This document shows, in pieces, positions 1 to 10,831 of a stretch of 64,000 nt of DNA. Each line of letters opens with the position of its first letter. The first letter of the stretch is position 1. Where the stretch lies: NCBI GenBank assembly GCA_905236755.1, contig CAJOCR010000001.1:155154-219153 (forward strand), written 5' to 3'. The DNA is from an uncultured Prevotella sp. (GTDB taxonomy: Bacteria > Bacteroidota > Bacteroidia > Bacteroidales > Bacteroidaceae). A program made the translations under genes and the position numbers. The notes beneath the pieces were generated by a model that saw nothing but the letters and a program-made list of their open reading frames with translations, had not been told where the DNA came from and did no database searches.

Positions 1-350
1 ATAATGAAGTTCAAGTTAACAGCCTGCTCCTGAAATGTGAATATAGCTGTGTTTGAACCTACTACACTTGAAAGATATTGTACGAAAATACCTACAACAC
101 CTACTGCAAGAGCTATCAAAGCGGTTTTCTTATAACCATAATTGATAAGCATCTTACCTGCTGGGATACCCATAAATAGATACGCCAAGAAGTTCATCAA
201 GTTACCCATCATGCCTGCCCAATTGTACTCATTTCCCCAAATGAGACCAAAAGGGGCTGCCAGATTGGTCACGAAAGAGATCATCGCGAAAAGAAACATC
301 ATTGTTATGATCGCAATAATAGCTCCGTTCTGTTTGTTTTTAGTTTCCAT
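1..350 (-). CDS. MFS sugar (glucose/galactose-type) transporter, 5' part
   Basis: Reading the minus strand from the ATG at 350 gives 116 residues that run off the left edge, so only the N-terminal part is present. The protein opens with a short polar stretch (METKNKQNG) followed by hydrophobic segments at about 10-30, 45-65 and 75-95, with the pattern NLAAPFGLIW and FMGIPAGKML typical of Bacteroidetes MFS sugar permeases. It lies 46 bases downstream of galM on the same strand, so the two are probably one transcript for uptake and epimerisation of a hexose. In related genomes galK often follows; it would lie outside this window. The family call is from recognition, not from a search. Substrate is inferred from the neighbour only. 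Confidence 0.8.
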   Translation of the reverse strand, partial: METKNKQNGAIIAIITMMFLFAMISFVTNLAAPFGLIWGNEYNWAGMMGNLMNFLAYLFMGIPAGKMLINYGYKKTALIALAVGVVGIFVQYLSSVVGSNTAIFTFQEQAVNLNFI

Positions 351-396
351 TTTTTTGTTTAATAGTTATATTATAAATAGCTGATATTTAGAAAGA

Positions 397-1482
397 TTAT
401 TTCTCTACGCCAAACTTATAGATAGTCTTCTGCTTATACTGCTGACCTGGTTCAAGTGTTACAGGTGGGAAGTAAGGGCGGTTAGGACTATCTGGGAAGT
501 GCTGAGCCTCAAGGCAGATACCAGAACGACGTGGGAATGTAGCACCATGCTGACCAGTAATTCCGTTAAGGAAATTACCTGTATAGAGCTGCAAACCTGG
601 CTCTGTTGTGTAAACCTCCATTGTACGGCCACTAACTGGCTCAAGCAACTTAGCTGCAAAACTCAATTCACCTGGTTCCTTCTTATTAAGAACATAGTTG
701 TGGTCATAACCACTACCATTCTTCAACTGCTCGTTGTCTGCCTCTATATCCTTGCCAATAACCTTTGGTGTACGGAAGTCGAATGGAGTTCCCTCAACCT
801 TCAAGATTTCACCTGTAGGAATAGATGTATTGTCGATAGGCAGATAGAAGTCTGCATTTATCTGAAGTTCAATGTTTTCTACTGATGGAGTAGGATTAGC
901 TATACCTGCCAAAGCAAAGAATGCATGATTTGTAAGACAAACGATAGTCTTCTTGTTAGTAGTTGCCAAGTAGTCGATAACCAACTCATTATCATCGTTG
1001 AAAGTGTAAACAACGGTAGTCTTCAACTCACCTTTAAAACCTTCCTCACCATATGCGCTCACATAGTTAAGAACAACACTCTGGTCGTTCATTCTTTCAG
1101 CATCCCACACACGAACGTTGAAACCTGTAGGACCGCCATGTAATGAGTTAGGACCATCGTTAAGCTTCAAATGATACTCCTTACCATGAAGTGTGAATGT
1201 ACCTTTTGCAATACGGTTTCCATAACGACCAATCAAACGGCTGAGGTATGGTTCTGGAGAGTTAACAACATCATTGATATTGTCGTGTCCCTCAACTACA
1301 TTACCCATGTTTCCATTCTTATCTGGAACCATGATAGCAACGATTGCACCACCATAATTTGTTATTGCTACGGCATTACCCTGTGCGTTTTTCAGGATAA
1401 ATAGATCAGTCTCCTTTCCTTGTACGGTGGTCTGAAAATCTTCTCTCTTCAGACCACAGATCTTTTCTGCTTCAGTGCTCAT
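397..1482 (-). CDS. galM: Aldose 1-epimerase (galactose mutarotase)
   Basis: 361 residues, the normal length for GalM. It interconverts alpha and beta anomers of galactose/glucose, feeding galactokinase in the Leloir pathway. Visible family blocks: RLIGRYGNRI (about 82-91), NDGPNSLHGG (108-117) with His115, CLTNHAFFAL (182-191) with the catalytic-acid His186, GYDHNYVL (258-265), and CLEAQHFPDSPN (323-334) with the catalytic-base Glu325. TNHAFF replaces the more usual TNHSYFNL, but the histidine is kept. No signal peptide, so cytoplasmic. It is followed at 46 bases by an MFS sugar transporter on the same strand and has its own promoter-like sequence upstream. The assignment is firm; the exact sugar preference is inferred. 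Confidence 0.95.
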   Translation of the reverse strand: MSTEAEKICGLKREDFQTTVQGKETDLFILKNAQGNAVAITNYGGAIVAIMVPDKNGNMGNVVEGHDNINDVVNSPEPYLSRLIGRYGNRIAKGTFTLHGKEYHLKLNDGPNSLHGGPTGFNVRVWDAERMNDQSVVLNYVSAYGEEGFKGELKTTVVYTFNDDNELVIDYLATTNKKTIVCLTNHAFFALAGIANPTPSVENIELQINADFYLPIDNTSIPTGEILKVEGTPFDFRTPKVIGKDIEADNEQLKNGSGYDHNYVLNKKEPGELSFAAKLLEPVSGRTMEVYTTEPGLQLYTGNFLNGITGQHGATFPRRSGICLEAQHFPDSPNRPYFPPVTLEPGQQYKQKTIYKFGVEK

Positions 1483-1529
1483 AATATCAATATTTTAAAT
1501 TTAGTTACTAGATTGCATCTTTGTATATG

Positions 1530-1561
1530 CAAAGTAACAAAAAAAAATCTAATATTACAAA
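1530..1561 (-). promoter_or_regulatory. Bacteroidetes-type promoter of galM
   Basis: On the minus strand a TTTG (1558-1561) is followed after 20 bases by TTACTTTG (1530-1537), one base from the TAnnTTTG -7 consensus. The start codon of galM is about 48 bases downstream. Spacing fits the known Bacteroidetes sigma factor. Prediction only. Confidence 0.45.
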
Positions 1562-1634
1562 CTTTTTGCTTGAATTGTTCAGCAAAAAAAACAAAAAAGA
1601 CAACAATATTCTACTTCTTTAACACCACCGCTAT

Positions 1635-2897
1635 TTATGAAAGCAAGTCTGCCACTACATAACTACTTCCGCCCACAAAAACAAAATCGTCATTACTGGC
1701 ATCTTTCAAGGCTTCTCTATATGCTTCTTTCACAGAATTATATATATTGCCTTCAAGCTGATGGGTTCTACCTTTATCTGCTACAATCTCTTTAGGTATA
1801 GCTCTATGCGATGTTGCCTGCGTCCAATAATATATTGCATTCTTTGGAAGCATTTCCATAACAGAATCAATATCCTTGTCATCAACCATACCAAACACTA
1901 TTCTTAAGTGCTCGCATTTCTGAGCTTTTATCTGCGGAGCAAGATATTTCCAACCACCAACATTATGACCTGTGTCGCAAACAGCAAGCGGACTTTCGTT
2001 TATCTTCATCCATCGTCCTACAAGTCCTGTTCGTTCTGCTACGTGAGCAACGGCTTCTATAACATTTTCTTTCTTCAGCCCTAATACCTTACATGCTATC
2101 AAACATGTATTCATATTACGTTCTTGATAATCGCCCGAAAGATCTCCATGAATCATTCCAAAGTTTAGTGTTTCATAGTTTCTACCGCCTTCAGCACAAG
2201 CTTCCGAACAGAGCACTTCAGGATAGTCTTGGGCAAAAACAATAGGGGCATTCTTTTCTTTTGCCTTTGCTTCAAAAACAGGACGCGTTTCCTCAACATC
2301 TTCACCAATAACTACCTTTACACCTTCTTTTATTATACCAGCCTTCTCACCAGCTATCTTAGCTAATGTATCACCAAGAAATTGCGTATGATCAAGCGAA
2401 ATATTCGTAATAATACTTAATTCAGGCGTAATGATATTCGTACAATCAAGTCTTCCTCCAAGTCCTACTTCAATAACAGCGATATCCACTTTCTGATCAG
2501 CAAAATAGCGGAAAGCCATAGCTGTTGTCAACTCAAAGAATGAAGGATGTAAAGGTTCAAAGAAACTGCGATGTTGCTCTACAAAATCAACTACATATTG
2601 TTCAGAAAGACATTCGCCATTCACACGAATGCGCTCACGAAAATCCACAATATGTGGACTTGTGTATAATCCCACCTTCATGCCCATAGACTGCAAGATA
2701 GCAGCAAGAGTGTGTGAACAAGAGCCTTTTCCGTTAGTACCAGCAACATGAATGGTCTTAAAGTTCTTATGAGGATGGCCAAGATGTTCGTCTAAAGCTA
2801 ATGTGTTTGAAAGTCCCTCTTTATATGCAGAAGCACCCACATGTTCAAAGACAGGGGTGCTATTAAATAGATACTCTACAGTTTCTTTATAATTCAT
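1635..2897 (-). CDS. folC: Bifunctional folylpolyglutamate/dihydrofolate synthase
   Basis: 420 residues of a Mur-ligase-type ATP-dependent enzyme that adds glutamate to (dihydro)folates. Seen: the P-loop GTNGKGS near residue 53, the Omega-loop region VIEVGLGGRLDCTN near 145 typical of FolC, and NISLDHTQFLGDTLAKIAGEKAGI near 165-188 with the conserved His and carbamylated-lysine region. The C-terminal glutamate-ligase domain (about 300-420) is complete. The gap to dnaJ upstream is only 10 bases, so folC is almost certainly co-transcribed with grpE-dnaJ. Whether it has both DHFS and FPGS activity cannot be told here. No signal peptide; cytoplasmic. Confidence 0.93.
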   Translation of the reverse strand: MNYKETVEYLFNSTPVFEHVGASAYKEGLSNTLALDEHLGHPHKNFKTIHVAGTNGKGSCSHTLAAILQSMGMKVGLYTSPHIVDFRERIRVNGECLSEQYVVDFVEQHRSFFEPLHPSFFELTTAMAFRYFADQKVDIAVIEVGLGGRLDCTNIITPELSIITNISLDHTQFLGDTLAKIAGEKAGIIKEGVKVVIGEDVEETRPVFEAKAKEKNAPIVFAQDYPEVLCSEACAEGGRNYETLNFGMIHGDLSGDYQERNMNTCLIACKVLGLKKENVIEAVAHVAERTGLVGRWMKINESPLAVCDTGHNVGGWKYLAPQIKAQKCEHLRIVFGMVDDKDIDSVMEMLPKNAIYYWTQATSHRAIPKEIVADKGRTHQLEGNIYNSVKEAYREALKDASNDDFVFVGGSSYVVADLLS

Positions 2898-2907
2898 TGA
2901 TTACAAA

Positions 2908-4068
2908 TCAATTAAACAGATTCTTTATATGTTCAAAAACACTCTTTTTCTTTGTGTTGTCAGCAACAACATTTTCGCTATCACGAAGTTTTTCAAAGAG
3001 TTTCTTCTCGTCATGAGTAAGTGTTTCAGGAATATACACGCTAATATTAACGATTATATCACCTGTACCACTTCCGTATCCTTGAACAGCAGGAAGACCT
3101 TTTCCACGAAGTCTAACCTGTTTGCCTGGCTGAGTACCAGCATCAATCTTCAAACTCATCTTACTGCCATTAACTAGAGGTATGTCTACATTACCACCCA
3201 AAACAGCAGTAGGCAAGTCGAGTAGGAGGTTATAGTACAAATCCTGACCATCACGAACAAAGGTGTCGTTCTTTTCTTCCTGAATATACACCTGAATATT
3301 TCCGTTTATGCCATTATGCTGCCCGGCATTACCTTTGCCCTGAATGTTTACAACCATTCCGTCACCAACGCCAGCAGGTATATTTATCTCAACAACCTCA
3401 TCGCCCTTAACAATGCCAGTACCACCACAATGCTTACACTTGTGCTTTATAACAGTGCCTTCTCCGTGGCAATCAGGACACTCCGTCTGGGTTTGCATCA
3501 TACCCAGCATGGTGCGAACGCTCTTGATAACAACGCCACTACCACCACACTTAGTACATGTTTCAGCAGAAGTTCCTTCCTCTGCACCTGTACCATTACA
3601 ATGGGTACAAGTTACATCCTTATGCAACTTAAATTTCTTTGTTGTTCCTGTTGCAATTTCTTGAAGGGTGAGCTTTACATGAAGTCTTAGGTCGGCACCC
3701 TTAAAACGTGGCTTCTCGTAGCCACCTCCAAAGCCTCCGCCAAAACCGCCAAACCCACCATGACCTCCGAAGAGGTCGCCAAACATAGAGAAGATATCAT
3801 CCATGTTCATGCCGCCAGCGCCAAATCCGCCAAAGCCTTCGCCCTGTGGACCATTAAAACCAAACTGGTCATAACGCTGACGCTTCTGTGCATCATGAAG
3901 CACATCATACGCTTCGGCAGCTTCTTTAAACTTTTCTTCCGCCTCTTTATCACCAGGATTTCGGTCTGGGTGATATTTAATAGCCAGCTTACGGTAAGCC
4001 TTCTTTATTTCTGCTTCTGAGGCGTTCTTGTCAACGCCAAGCACCTCATAGTAATCTCTTTTTGCCAT
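2908..4068 (-). CDS. dnaJ: Chaperone DnaJ (Hsp40)
   Basis: 386 residues with the full class I DnaJ architecture. J domain at 1-70 with the HPD motif at 33-35; Gly/Phe-rich linker at about 73-117 (unusually rich in GGFGG); four CxxCxGxG zinc-binding repeats at 154-161, 171-178, 197-204 and 211-218; then the two beta-sandwich substrate-binding domains and dimerisation tail. It stimulates the ATPase of DnaK and delivers unfolded clients. It sits 42 bases after grpE and 10 bases before folC, so a grpE-dnaJ-folC transcript is likely. DnaK is not in the window. Confidence 0.97.
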   Translation of the reverse strand: MAKRDYYEVLGVDKNASEAEIKKAYRKLAIKYHPDRNPGDKEAEEKFKEAAEAYDVLHDAQKRQRYDQFGFNGPQGEGFGGFGAGGMNMDDIFSMFGDLFGGHGGFGGFGGGFGGGYEKPRFKGADLRLHVKLTLQEIATGTTKKFKLHKDVTCTHCNGTGAEEGTSAETCTKCGGSGVVIKSVRTMLGMMQTQTECPDCHGEGTVIKHKCKHCGGTGIVKGDEVVEINIPAGVGDGMVVNIQGKGNAGQHNGINGNIQVYIQEEKNDTFVRDGQDLYYNLLLDLPTAVLGGNVDIPLVNGSKMSLKIDAGTQPGKQVRLRGKGLPAVQGYGSGTGDIIVNISVYIPETLTHDEKKLFEKLRDSENVVADNTKKKSVFEHIKNLFN

Positions 4069-4110
4069 TTATCTTTCCTCTTTTTTAGAGATGATTATGC
4101 TGAATAATTA

Positions 4111-4686
4111 TTATTGTCCAACAGCTACCTTTGCATGACGGATAACCTTTTCATTAAGCAGGTAACCTGTCTGAACACAATCAATAACCTTGCCCTTCTT
4201 GTCATCACCCATACCAGGAACCATGGCTACAGCTTCATGATAATCAGTATTGAAATCAGCATTTTCTGTTTCAATCTTCTTCACACCAAGACTATTCAAG
4301 CAACCTTCGAACTTCTTGTAGATAAGTTCCCAACCTTCTTCAAGTTTATTAATATCGTCGGCCTTGTCAGCATTGGCAATAGCGCGTTCCATGTCATCAA
4401 GAACAGGCAAAATGGCAGAAATAGTCTTCTCACCACCATTCAGAATAAGTTCTGTCTTTTCTTTCAGAGTGCGCTTCTTGTAGTTTTCAAACTCTGCCAT
4501 AGTGCGCAAAAGCTGATCTTTCAGCTTTGCAATTTGCTCATTTGCCTCCTCAAGAGGGTCTTTCTCTGTTGCCTCTTCGTTTGCATCAGCCTGATTATCA
4601 GCAGTTTCTTCATCTACAGAGGTTTCCACAGTTTTTTCTGTGTTTTCAACCTCACACTCCATTTCTTTATTTTCTTTTTCTGACAT
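4111..4686 (-). CDS. grpE: Nucleotide exchange factor GrpE
   Basis: 191 residues. A very acidic low-complexity N-terminus (about 1-48, rich in Glu) precedes the long coiled-coil helix (about 48-95: QIAKLKDQLLRTMAEFENYKKRT) and the C-terminal beta-domain with GVKKIE, DYHEAVAM and VIRHAKVAV, the standard GrpE signature. It releases ADP from DnaK as a homodimer. Directly upstream of dnaJ on the same strand. No Bacteroidetes -7/-33 pair I would trust is seen in the gap before it, and there is no obvious CIRCE element. Confidence 0.95.
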   Translation of the reverse strand: MSEKENKEMECEVENTEKTVETSVDEETADNQADANEEATEKDPLEEANEQIAKLKDQLLRTMAEFENYKKRTLKEKTELILNGGEKTISAILPVLDDMERAIANADKADDINKLEEGWELIYKKFEGCLNSLGVKKIETENADFNTDYHEAVAMVPGMGDDKKGKVIDCVQTGYLLNEKVIRHAKVAVGQ

Positions 4687-4708
4687 AATCGTTATTTTAT
4701 ATTACTAT

Positions 4709-4742
4709 AAAGGAGTGACTACAAATATCGTGCCACTCCTTT
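4709..4742 (-). terminator. Inverted repeat, probable terminator after the ABC-F gene
   Basis: AAAGGAGTG (4709-4717) and CACTCCTTT (4734-4742) form a perfect 9-bp stem with a 16-base loop. It lies between the ABC-F stop and grpE on the minus strand. A T tract follows on the plus strand (4740-4751), and a weaker one on the minus strand. Could also be a structured leader of grpE. Confidence 0.4.
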
Positions 4743-4781
4743 TATTTTTTCTAATGAAATGTATTTGATGAGTCTTTTTTC

Positions 4782-4834
4782 ATTATACAATTATACAATT
4801 ATACAAATATACATTACTCATTAATCATTACTCA
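4782..4834. repeat. Low-complexity short repeats (ATTATACA and ATTACTC types)
   Basis: Consecutive near-copies of ATTATACA followed by copies of ATTACTCATTA fill the space right up to the stop codon of the ABC-F gene at 4835. The same ATTATACA unit recurs at 16268-16414. No gene is contained. Confidence 0.6.
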
Positions 4835-6466
<1,632 letters not shown>

Positions 6467-6493
6467 TTACCTTATTATATAATAAATCGGCTG

Positions 6494-6524
6494 CAAAGGT
6501 ACAATTTTTTTTTCAAACCCGAAA
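6494..6524 (-). promoter_or_regulatory. Promoter of the ABC-F gene
   Basis: On the minus strand TTTC (6521-6524), 19 bases, then TACCTTTG (6494-6501), a perfect TAnnTTTG -7 box. The ATG at 6457 follows 36 bases later. Confidence 0.6.
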
Positions 6525-6586
6525 GAGTTTGAACAAAATAAGATAAACAGAAGGCGTGCTTGTCAATATTTATTCTAAAATTAGGC

Positions 6587-6630
6587 TTCGAGATTCCTTC
6601 GAGATGGTTCCGAGATGCCTCTTAGATGAT
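6587..6630. repeat. Short degenerate repeat with TTCGAGAT units
   Basis: Two copies of TTCGAGAT and two related units (TCCGAGAT, CTTAGATG) follow one another at about 10-12 base spacing between the TIGR02757 gene and the ABC-F promoter. Noncoding; function unknown. Confidence 0.4.
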
Positions 6631-6644
6631 CTTGAATCAATTTG

Positions 6645-7394
6645 TCAATGATTTACACCATAACCAAAAAGTGCAAAATCACCTCTTACCGGGTCGTCAG
6701 GGAAGGCTTTGGCAAGAATCCTTGTTAGTTCCTTAGCTGCCGACATTGTTGTTGACTTAGTATTCATAAGTCCAAGTCTATTGGCCTCCTGCACCACATG
6801 AGTATCAAGCGGCATGATTAGTGTCTTGCGGTCAATAAACGAGCTCCAAATACCAAGATCAACAGGAGAATCGTCTCTAACCATCCATCTAAGAAACATA
6901 CAAAGACGCTTACAACTGCTTTGAGTGTTCTGCGGAATGACCAAACTCGCAGGCTCGCCCTCAGGATTGAAATATTTCGTAATAGCCTCAATAAAGGTTA
7001 TTGCCTCTTTATCCTGCACCATATCGGCTGCAAAGGCTCCCAAAGTGCCGTGTTCACAAAGAAGTTTGCGAAGTTTTGCAAAGAATCTGTTCATCGTTGC
7101 ATTTGTATAAAGACGATAAAACGACTCGTCATTATCTGGTACATCCCAATTATATTCACCGCTTAGAACCCATCTATCAAGTTCTCCGTTTGCTCTTCGC
7201 AGCAGATATTCTATCTTTGGAATAAACATCTCGCGTGCCCCATAACTGAGACACGAAGCAACAAAAGCTGTCACTTCCTTATTTCGTCGCCCTGTAACAT
7301 GGTGCATAAACCATGAAGGATCGTCGAAAAGAAACGATTCCGTTTCGTATCTGTCTGCCTCTTTGAGAAGAATATTGATAATGTCTTGATTCAT
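6645..7394 (-). CDS. TIGR02757 (DUF2400) family protein
   Basis: 249 residues. Recognisable features of this Bacteroidetes/Helicobacter-type family are DDPSWFMHHV near 25, EVTAFVASCLSYGAREMF near 40-57, CMFLRWMVRDDSPVDLGIW near 165-183, and the C-terminal PLDTHVVQEANRLGL followed by DPVRGDFALFGYGV. The second half resembles helix-hairpin-helix DNA glycosylase folds, with a conserved Asp in PLDTHV, so a DNA repair role has been suggested for the family; I do not see enough to assign one. Just downstream (13 bases) of the GHL10-type gene on the same strand. Confidence 0.85.
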   Translation of the reverse strand: MNQDIINILLKEADRYETESFLFDDPSWFMHHVTGRRNKEVTAFVASCLSYGAREMFIPKIEYLLRRANGELDRWVLSGEYNWDVPDNDESFYRLYTNATMNRFFAKLRKLLCEHGTLGAFAADMVQDKEAITFIEAITKYFNPEGEPASLVIPQNTQSSCKRLCMFLRWMVRDDSPVDLGIWSSFIDRKTLIMPLDTHVVQEANRLGLMNTKSTTMSAAKELTRILAKAFPDDPVRGDFALFGYGVNH

Positions 7395-7407
7395 GTTATA
7401 TAACTTA

Positions 7408-9009
7408 TTAGTGCATAGGAATACAGAAAAATCCTATTCTATGACTTACTCCCTTACGATTTACGCTTCGTATTTGATACATACCCGACGGAATTGCAGA
7501 TACATCGGCCTTTGCATCCTTAACATATAAAGCTCTCAGCATGTTCCCTTCGACACTCGCCACAACAATAACATTATCTGTAGGAAAGAAACCTGCTGGT
7601 AATTCAACATATTTGCCACAAACCCTCAACATTTTCTTTGTCACTATTTCTTTTTGATGGCTTTGTGCAGCTTCGCTCTCATTACCATATCTGTCCATAG
7701 CTGTTACAGCATAGTAACGCCCATTTCCTTCTGGAACAACCAAATGATTAACCTCTTGACGGGCAATCATCAAATTCTCTGCATCCTTGATGTCAACAGG
7801 CCATTTTCTGCTGCTATATATATTATAAACAAGGTTCTTTTCCTTTTGCCAAGACAAATTCCCCGAAGCAAGCTTCAGGCCCTTTGGCACATCTGGAGCA
7901 GTTTTCTTTTCCCAGGTCATAGGCGGCACAAGGGCAGGATTTGTGTCAAAATCTCTACTTGCAAAGTCGTAGATACCTTTTACATCATCAGTAAAAAACT
8001 TACTACGGAAATAAGCATGCCCCATGCCATACTGGCGAAGTACATACATCTCGCGGGAGATTTCGCTCAAAGACCAGTTCTTCTCACTTGGAGAAAGGAA
8101 ATAAATACCCAATCCCGGTGCAATTATTCTATCATTACTTTGTTCCTGCCAGTCAACAGCAAAAGGGTAGAAGTTGTTGCCTTTGAAGTACATCATAGGG
8201 AAGAGGGCATCCATCAATCCGTTCTTTACCCATTGTTGCGCATCTTGCATAACCACATCGCGAGCATTCCATCCGTGAGCCCAATAACGTGTCAAATCAC
8301 TTGCTTTACCCACAGGCGAGCAACTTATTTTCACCCAAGGTTTTATGCCCTTCACCGAGCGGTTTACAGCTTCAACAATTCGTGTTATATTTCGTCGGGC
8401 AGCATCAGCGTTTATACGAATCTTCCAAGTTTCCGGATAACGAATATAATCAAGATGAATGCCGTCAACATCATAGTTGCTGGCAATCTCGTAACACATC
8501 TGTGAAATATAGTCTGCCGTCTGTTCCTTTTCCGGATTCATATAGCCCTCATCACCTATCTTGCAAACAAGATTAGGATATTTCTTTCTAAGACGTTGGC
8601 AACCTAATTTGTTCCACTTTCCCACAGGAATAGTTACCACCCAAGCATGAAGTTCCATACCACGTTTGTGACATTCGTCAATAGCAAACTGAAGAGCATC
8701 GTATCCTGGACTTTTTCCAGGAAAACCACTCAAACATCCATCCCAAGGTTCATATACAGAAGGGTATATAGTTGTTGCACGAACACGAGTCTGCAAGAGA
8801 ATAGTATTTACGCCAGCCTTTTGCAGCTTATTCAAAATAGAACAAAATTCCTGTCTCTGTTTTTCAGCCGACAATTCCGACTGAGAATAGGAGTGTGGCC
8901 AGTCGAGCCCACCTATAGTAGTAAGCCATACAGCACGCACCTCTCGTTTCTGGGCACCTACCGCAAGCATTATAAATAGCAATATTATGACAAGAACATT
9001 TCTTTTCAT
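7408..9009 (-). CDS. Secreted glycoside hydrolase-like protein (GHL10/YngK family)
   Basis: 533 residues. A signal peptide (about 1-20, KRNVLVIILLFIMLAVGAQ) precedes a TIM-barrel domain (about 22-340) of the PF02638 type: REVRAVWLTTIGGLDWP, AGVNTILLQTRVRATTIYPS, GMELHAWVV, and DGIHLDYIRYP with its paired Asp. The C-terminal 190 residues look like beta-sandwich (fibronectin-like) modules. Such proteins are periplasmic or outer-membrane glycosidases, often linked to peptidoglycan or glycan turnover; the substrate is not readable. The -7 box stops only five bases before the ATG (see promoter entry), so the transcript may be leaderless. Confidence 0.85.
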   Translation of the reverse strand: MKRNVLVIILLFIMLAVGAQKREVRAVWLTTIGGLDWPHSYSQSELSAEKQRQEFCSILNKLQKAGVNTILLQTRVRATTIYPSVYEPWDGCLSGFPGKSPGYDALQFAIDECHKRGMELHAWVVTIPVGKWNKLGCQRLRKKYPNLVCKIGDEGYMNPEKEQTADYISQMCYEIASNYDVDGIHLDYIRYPETWKIRINADAARRNITRIVEAVNRSVKGIKPWVKISCSPVGKASDLTRYWAHGWNARDVVMQDAQQWVKNGLMDALFPMMYFKGNNFYPFAVDWQEQSNDRIIAPGLGIYFLSPSEKNWSLSEISREMYVLRQYGMGHAYFRSKFFTDDVKGIYDFASRDFDTNPALVPPMTWEKKTAPDVPKGLKLASGNLSWQKEKNLVYNIYSSRKWPVDIKDAENLMIARQEVNHLVVPEGNGRYYAVTAMDRYGNESEAAQSHQKEIVTKKMLRVCGKYVELPAGFFPTDNVIVVASVEGNMLRALYVKDAKADVSAIPSGMYQIRSVNRKGVSHRIGFFCIPMH

Positions 9010-9014
9010 GCTTG

Positions 9015-9044
9015 CAAAGATAATAAAAAATGTGGAATGTGAAA
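9015..9044 (-). promoter_or_regulatory. Promoter abutting the GHL10-type gene start
   Basis: On the minus strand a perfect -7 box TATCTTTG (9015-9022) is followed by CAAGC and then the ATG at 9009. A weak -33 (TTTC, 9041-9044) lies 18 bases upstream. The expected transcription start falls on or next to the A of the ATG, predicting a leaderless mRNA. Confidence 0.5.
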
Positions 9045-9080
9045 TATATTCTGTTTTTTATGTGCGTATTCCAGCCGATA

Positions 9081-9108
9081 GTTCTCCCTTCTCCACTGGG
9101 GAGGGGAT
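9081..9108. repeat. Intergenic CTCC/GGAG palindrome
   Basis: Short palindromic unit with CTCC-ACTG-GGAG core and flanking C- and G-rich arms, between two divergent genes. Resembles units at 17958, 44881, 59951, 60014 and 60215. Confidence 0.5.
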
Positions 9109-9140
9109 GATAATAATTTAAAATAAAACAGGGTAATTAT

Positions 9141-9171
9141 TTTGTAATTTAACAACAAATCCGTACTTTTG
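9141..9171 (+). promoter_or_regulatory. Promoter of cstA
   Basis: TTTG (9141-9144), 19 bases, TACTTTTG (9164-9171): a full match to the Bacteroidetes promoter consensus, 30 bases before the cstA ATG. Confidence 0.7.
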
Positions 9172-9201
9172 CATAACAGTTTTAAATAGAGCGAAATAAA
9201 A

Positions 9202-10764
9202 ATGATTTCTTTTTCTTTTAGCCTTTTGGCTATTTTGATAGGCTATTTTGTCTATGGCAAGTTTATTGACCACGTTTTTGGCCCCGACAATCGCAAAACA
9301 CCAGCTATTGAGAAATCTGATGGTGTTGACTTCATTGTTCTTCCTACATGGAAGATTTTCATGATTCAATTTCTAAACATTGCAGGCACGGGTCCAATCT
9401 TCGGTGCCATCATGGGTGCATGGTATGGCCCTGTGGCTTATCTATGGATAGTTCTTGGCTGCATCTTTGCTGGAGCCATGCACGATTATATGAGTGGTAT
9501 GCTGAGTATTAGAAACGGAGGAGCCAACCTTCCAGAACTCGTTGGAAAATACTTGGGCAACACCACCAAAAAGATAATGCTTGTTTTCTCTATCCTTTTA
9601 TTGCTCATGGTTGGAGCCGTTTTCGTATATAGTCCAGCTATAATTCTTACCTCGTTTTGGGACAACAAGATGTTCTGGATAGTACTCATCTTCGTTTACT
9701 ACGTTATTGCCACTCTGTTGCCAATAGACAAGATCATAGGCAGAATATATCCTTTGTTTGCATTCTCTCTGTTGTTTATGGCAGCAGCCCTGCTTGTGGG
9801 ACTTTTTATAAAGATGCCTGCCATTCCAGAGCTATGGGAAAATGCTTTAGACGGTAATCTCAATCAGCCTGCATCAATATTAGGTGCAGACAGCTTTATG
9901 ACCAAGAACGCCCTTTTTCCTTGTCTTTTCATCACTATTGCCTGCGGAGCAATCTCTGGCTTCCACGCCACACAAAGTCCGCTGATGGCTCGTTGCATGA
10001 AAAGCGAGAAGATGGGCCGTCCAATTTTCTATGGTTCAATGATTACAGAAGGAATCGTTGCCTTGATATGGGCAACCGCAAGTATGTATTTCTTCTATTA
10101 TGGTGGCTGGAAGGAGTGTGTTGATGCCAACACACTAAATGCTTTCATGCAGCAAGCTGGTACCGAAGGCGGCAAAACATTAGTACAATATTTTGATGCA
10201 CCAACGGTGGTAAAACTCATTTGCAGCTCTTGGTTAGGCGTTTTTGGTGGTATTCTTGCTATGTTTGGTGTTGTTGCTGCGCCTATCACAAGTGGTGACA
10301 CAGCCCTTCGCAGCGCTCGACTTATCATTGCCGACAGCTTGCATATATCACAGAAAACAATTAAAAAGCGTTTAATTATTGCCCTTCCTGTTTTTACCGT
10401 TTCCTTAGGCATACTTATCTGGCAGATGGAAAATCCTGATGGTTTCAACGTAATATGGCAATATTTCGGCTGGTCTAACCAGGCTTTGAGTGTGTTCACG
10501 CTTTGGACTATTACAGCATATCTCTGTCTGAAACACAAGCCTTTCCTTGTGTCGCTTATTCCAGCGCTCTTCATGACAACTGTATGCTCTACCTTCATAT
10601 TTGTTTCTCCACAGGCATTCAATCTCGGAGAAACAGGCTATTATCTTGGTGTTGCAGTTCTTATAGTAGCTTGCGTATGGTTCTGCGTTTGGTACAAGCG
10701 TGCAAGTTTTTATGTTTGTGAGTTCTTATTCACTAAACTATCAACCCCAAAACTAAAAAACTAA
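9202..10764 (+). CDS. cstA: CstA-family (carbon starvation / pyruvate-type) membrane transporter
   Basis: 520 residues with about 12-14 hydrophobic helices. CstA family blocks: YFVYGKFIDHVFGPD near 15, GTGPIFGAIMGAWYGPVAY near 60-80, GAMHDYMSGMLSIRNGG near 92-108, HATQSPLMARCMKSE near 255, and ITSGDTALRSARLI near 370. E. coli CstA and BtsT carry pyruvate or peptides; in Bacteroidales the substrate is unproven. The last residues (STPKLKN) are encoded by low-complexity DNA of the kind that fills neighbouring spacers, so the true C-terminus may have been reset by repeat invasion. Preceded by a consensus promoter; stands alone. Confidence 0.9.
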   Translation: MISFSFSLLAILIGYFVYGKFIDHVFGPDNRKTPAIEKSDGVDFIVLPTWKIFMIQFLNIAGTGPIFGAIMGAWYGPVAYLWIVLGCIFAGAMHDYMSGMLSIRNGGANLPELVGKYLGNTTKKIMLVFSILLLLMVGAVFVYSPAIILTSFWDNKMFWIVLIFVYYVIATLLPIDKIIGRIYPLFAFSLLFMAAALLVGLFIKMPAIPELWENALDGNLNQPASILGADSFMTKNALFPCLFITIACGAISGFHATQSPLMARCMKSEKMGRPIFYGSMITEGIVALIWATASMYFFYYGGWKECVDANTLNAFMQQAGTEGGKTLVQYFDAPTVVKLICSSWLGVFGGILAMFGVVAAPITSGDTALRSARLIIADSLHISQKTIKKRLIIALPVFTVSLGILIWQMENPDGFNVIWQYFGWSNQALSVFTLWTITAYLCLKHKPFLVSLIPALFMTTVCSTFIFVSPQAFNLGETGYYLGVAVLIVACVWFCVWYKRASFYVCEFLFTKLSTPKLKN

Positions 10765-10796
10765 AGAATTCAAAAACTCATAGTTAACTCAAACCT

Positions 10797-10827
10797 TTTG
10801 GATATTGTTATATTTTTCATATCTTTG
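10797..10827 (+). promoter_or_regulatory. Promoter of recR, ending four bases before ATG
   Basis: TTTG (10797-10800), 19 bases, TATCTTTG (10820-10827), then CAGC and the ATG at 10832. With the -7 box centred at -7 the transcript would start at the A of the ATG. This also argues for the 10832 start over an upstream in-frame TTG. Confidence 0.6.
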
Positions 10828-10831
10828 CAGC

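Noticed and set aside
142..384. Plus-strand open frame of 80 codons
   Set aside because: Antisense to the sugar transporter, whose minus-strand protein has clear membrane-helix composition.
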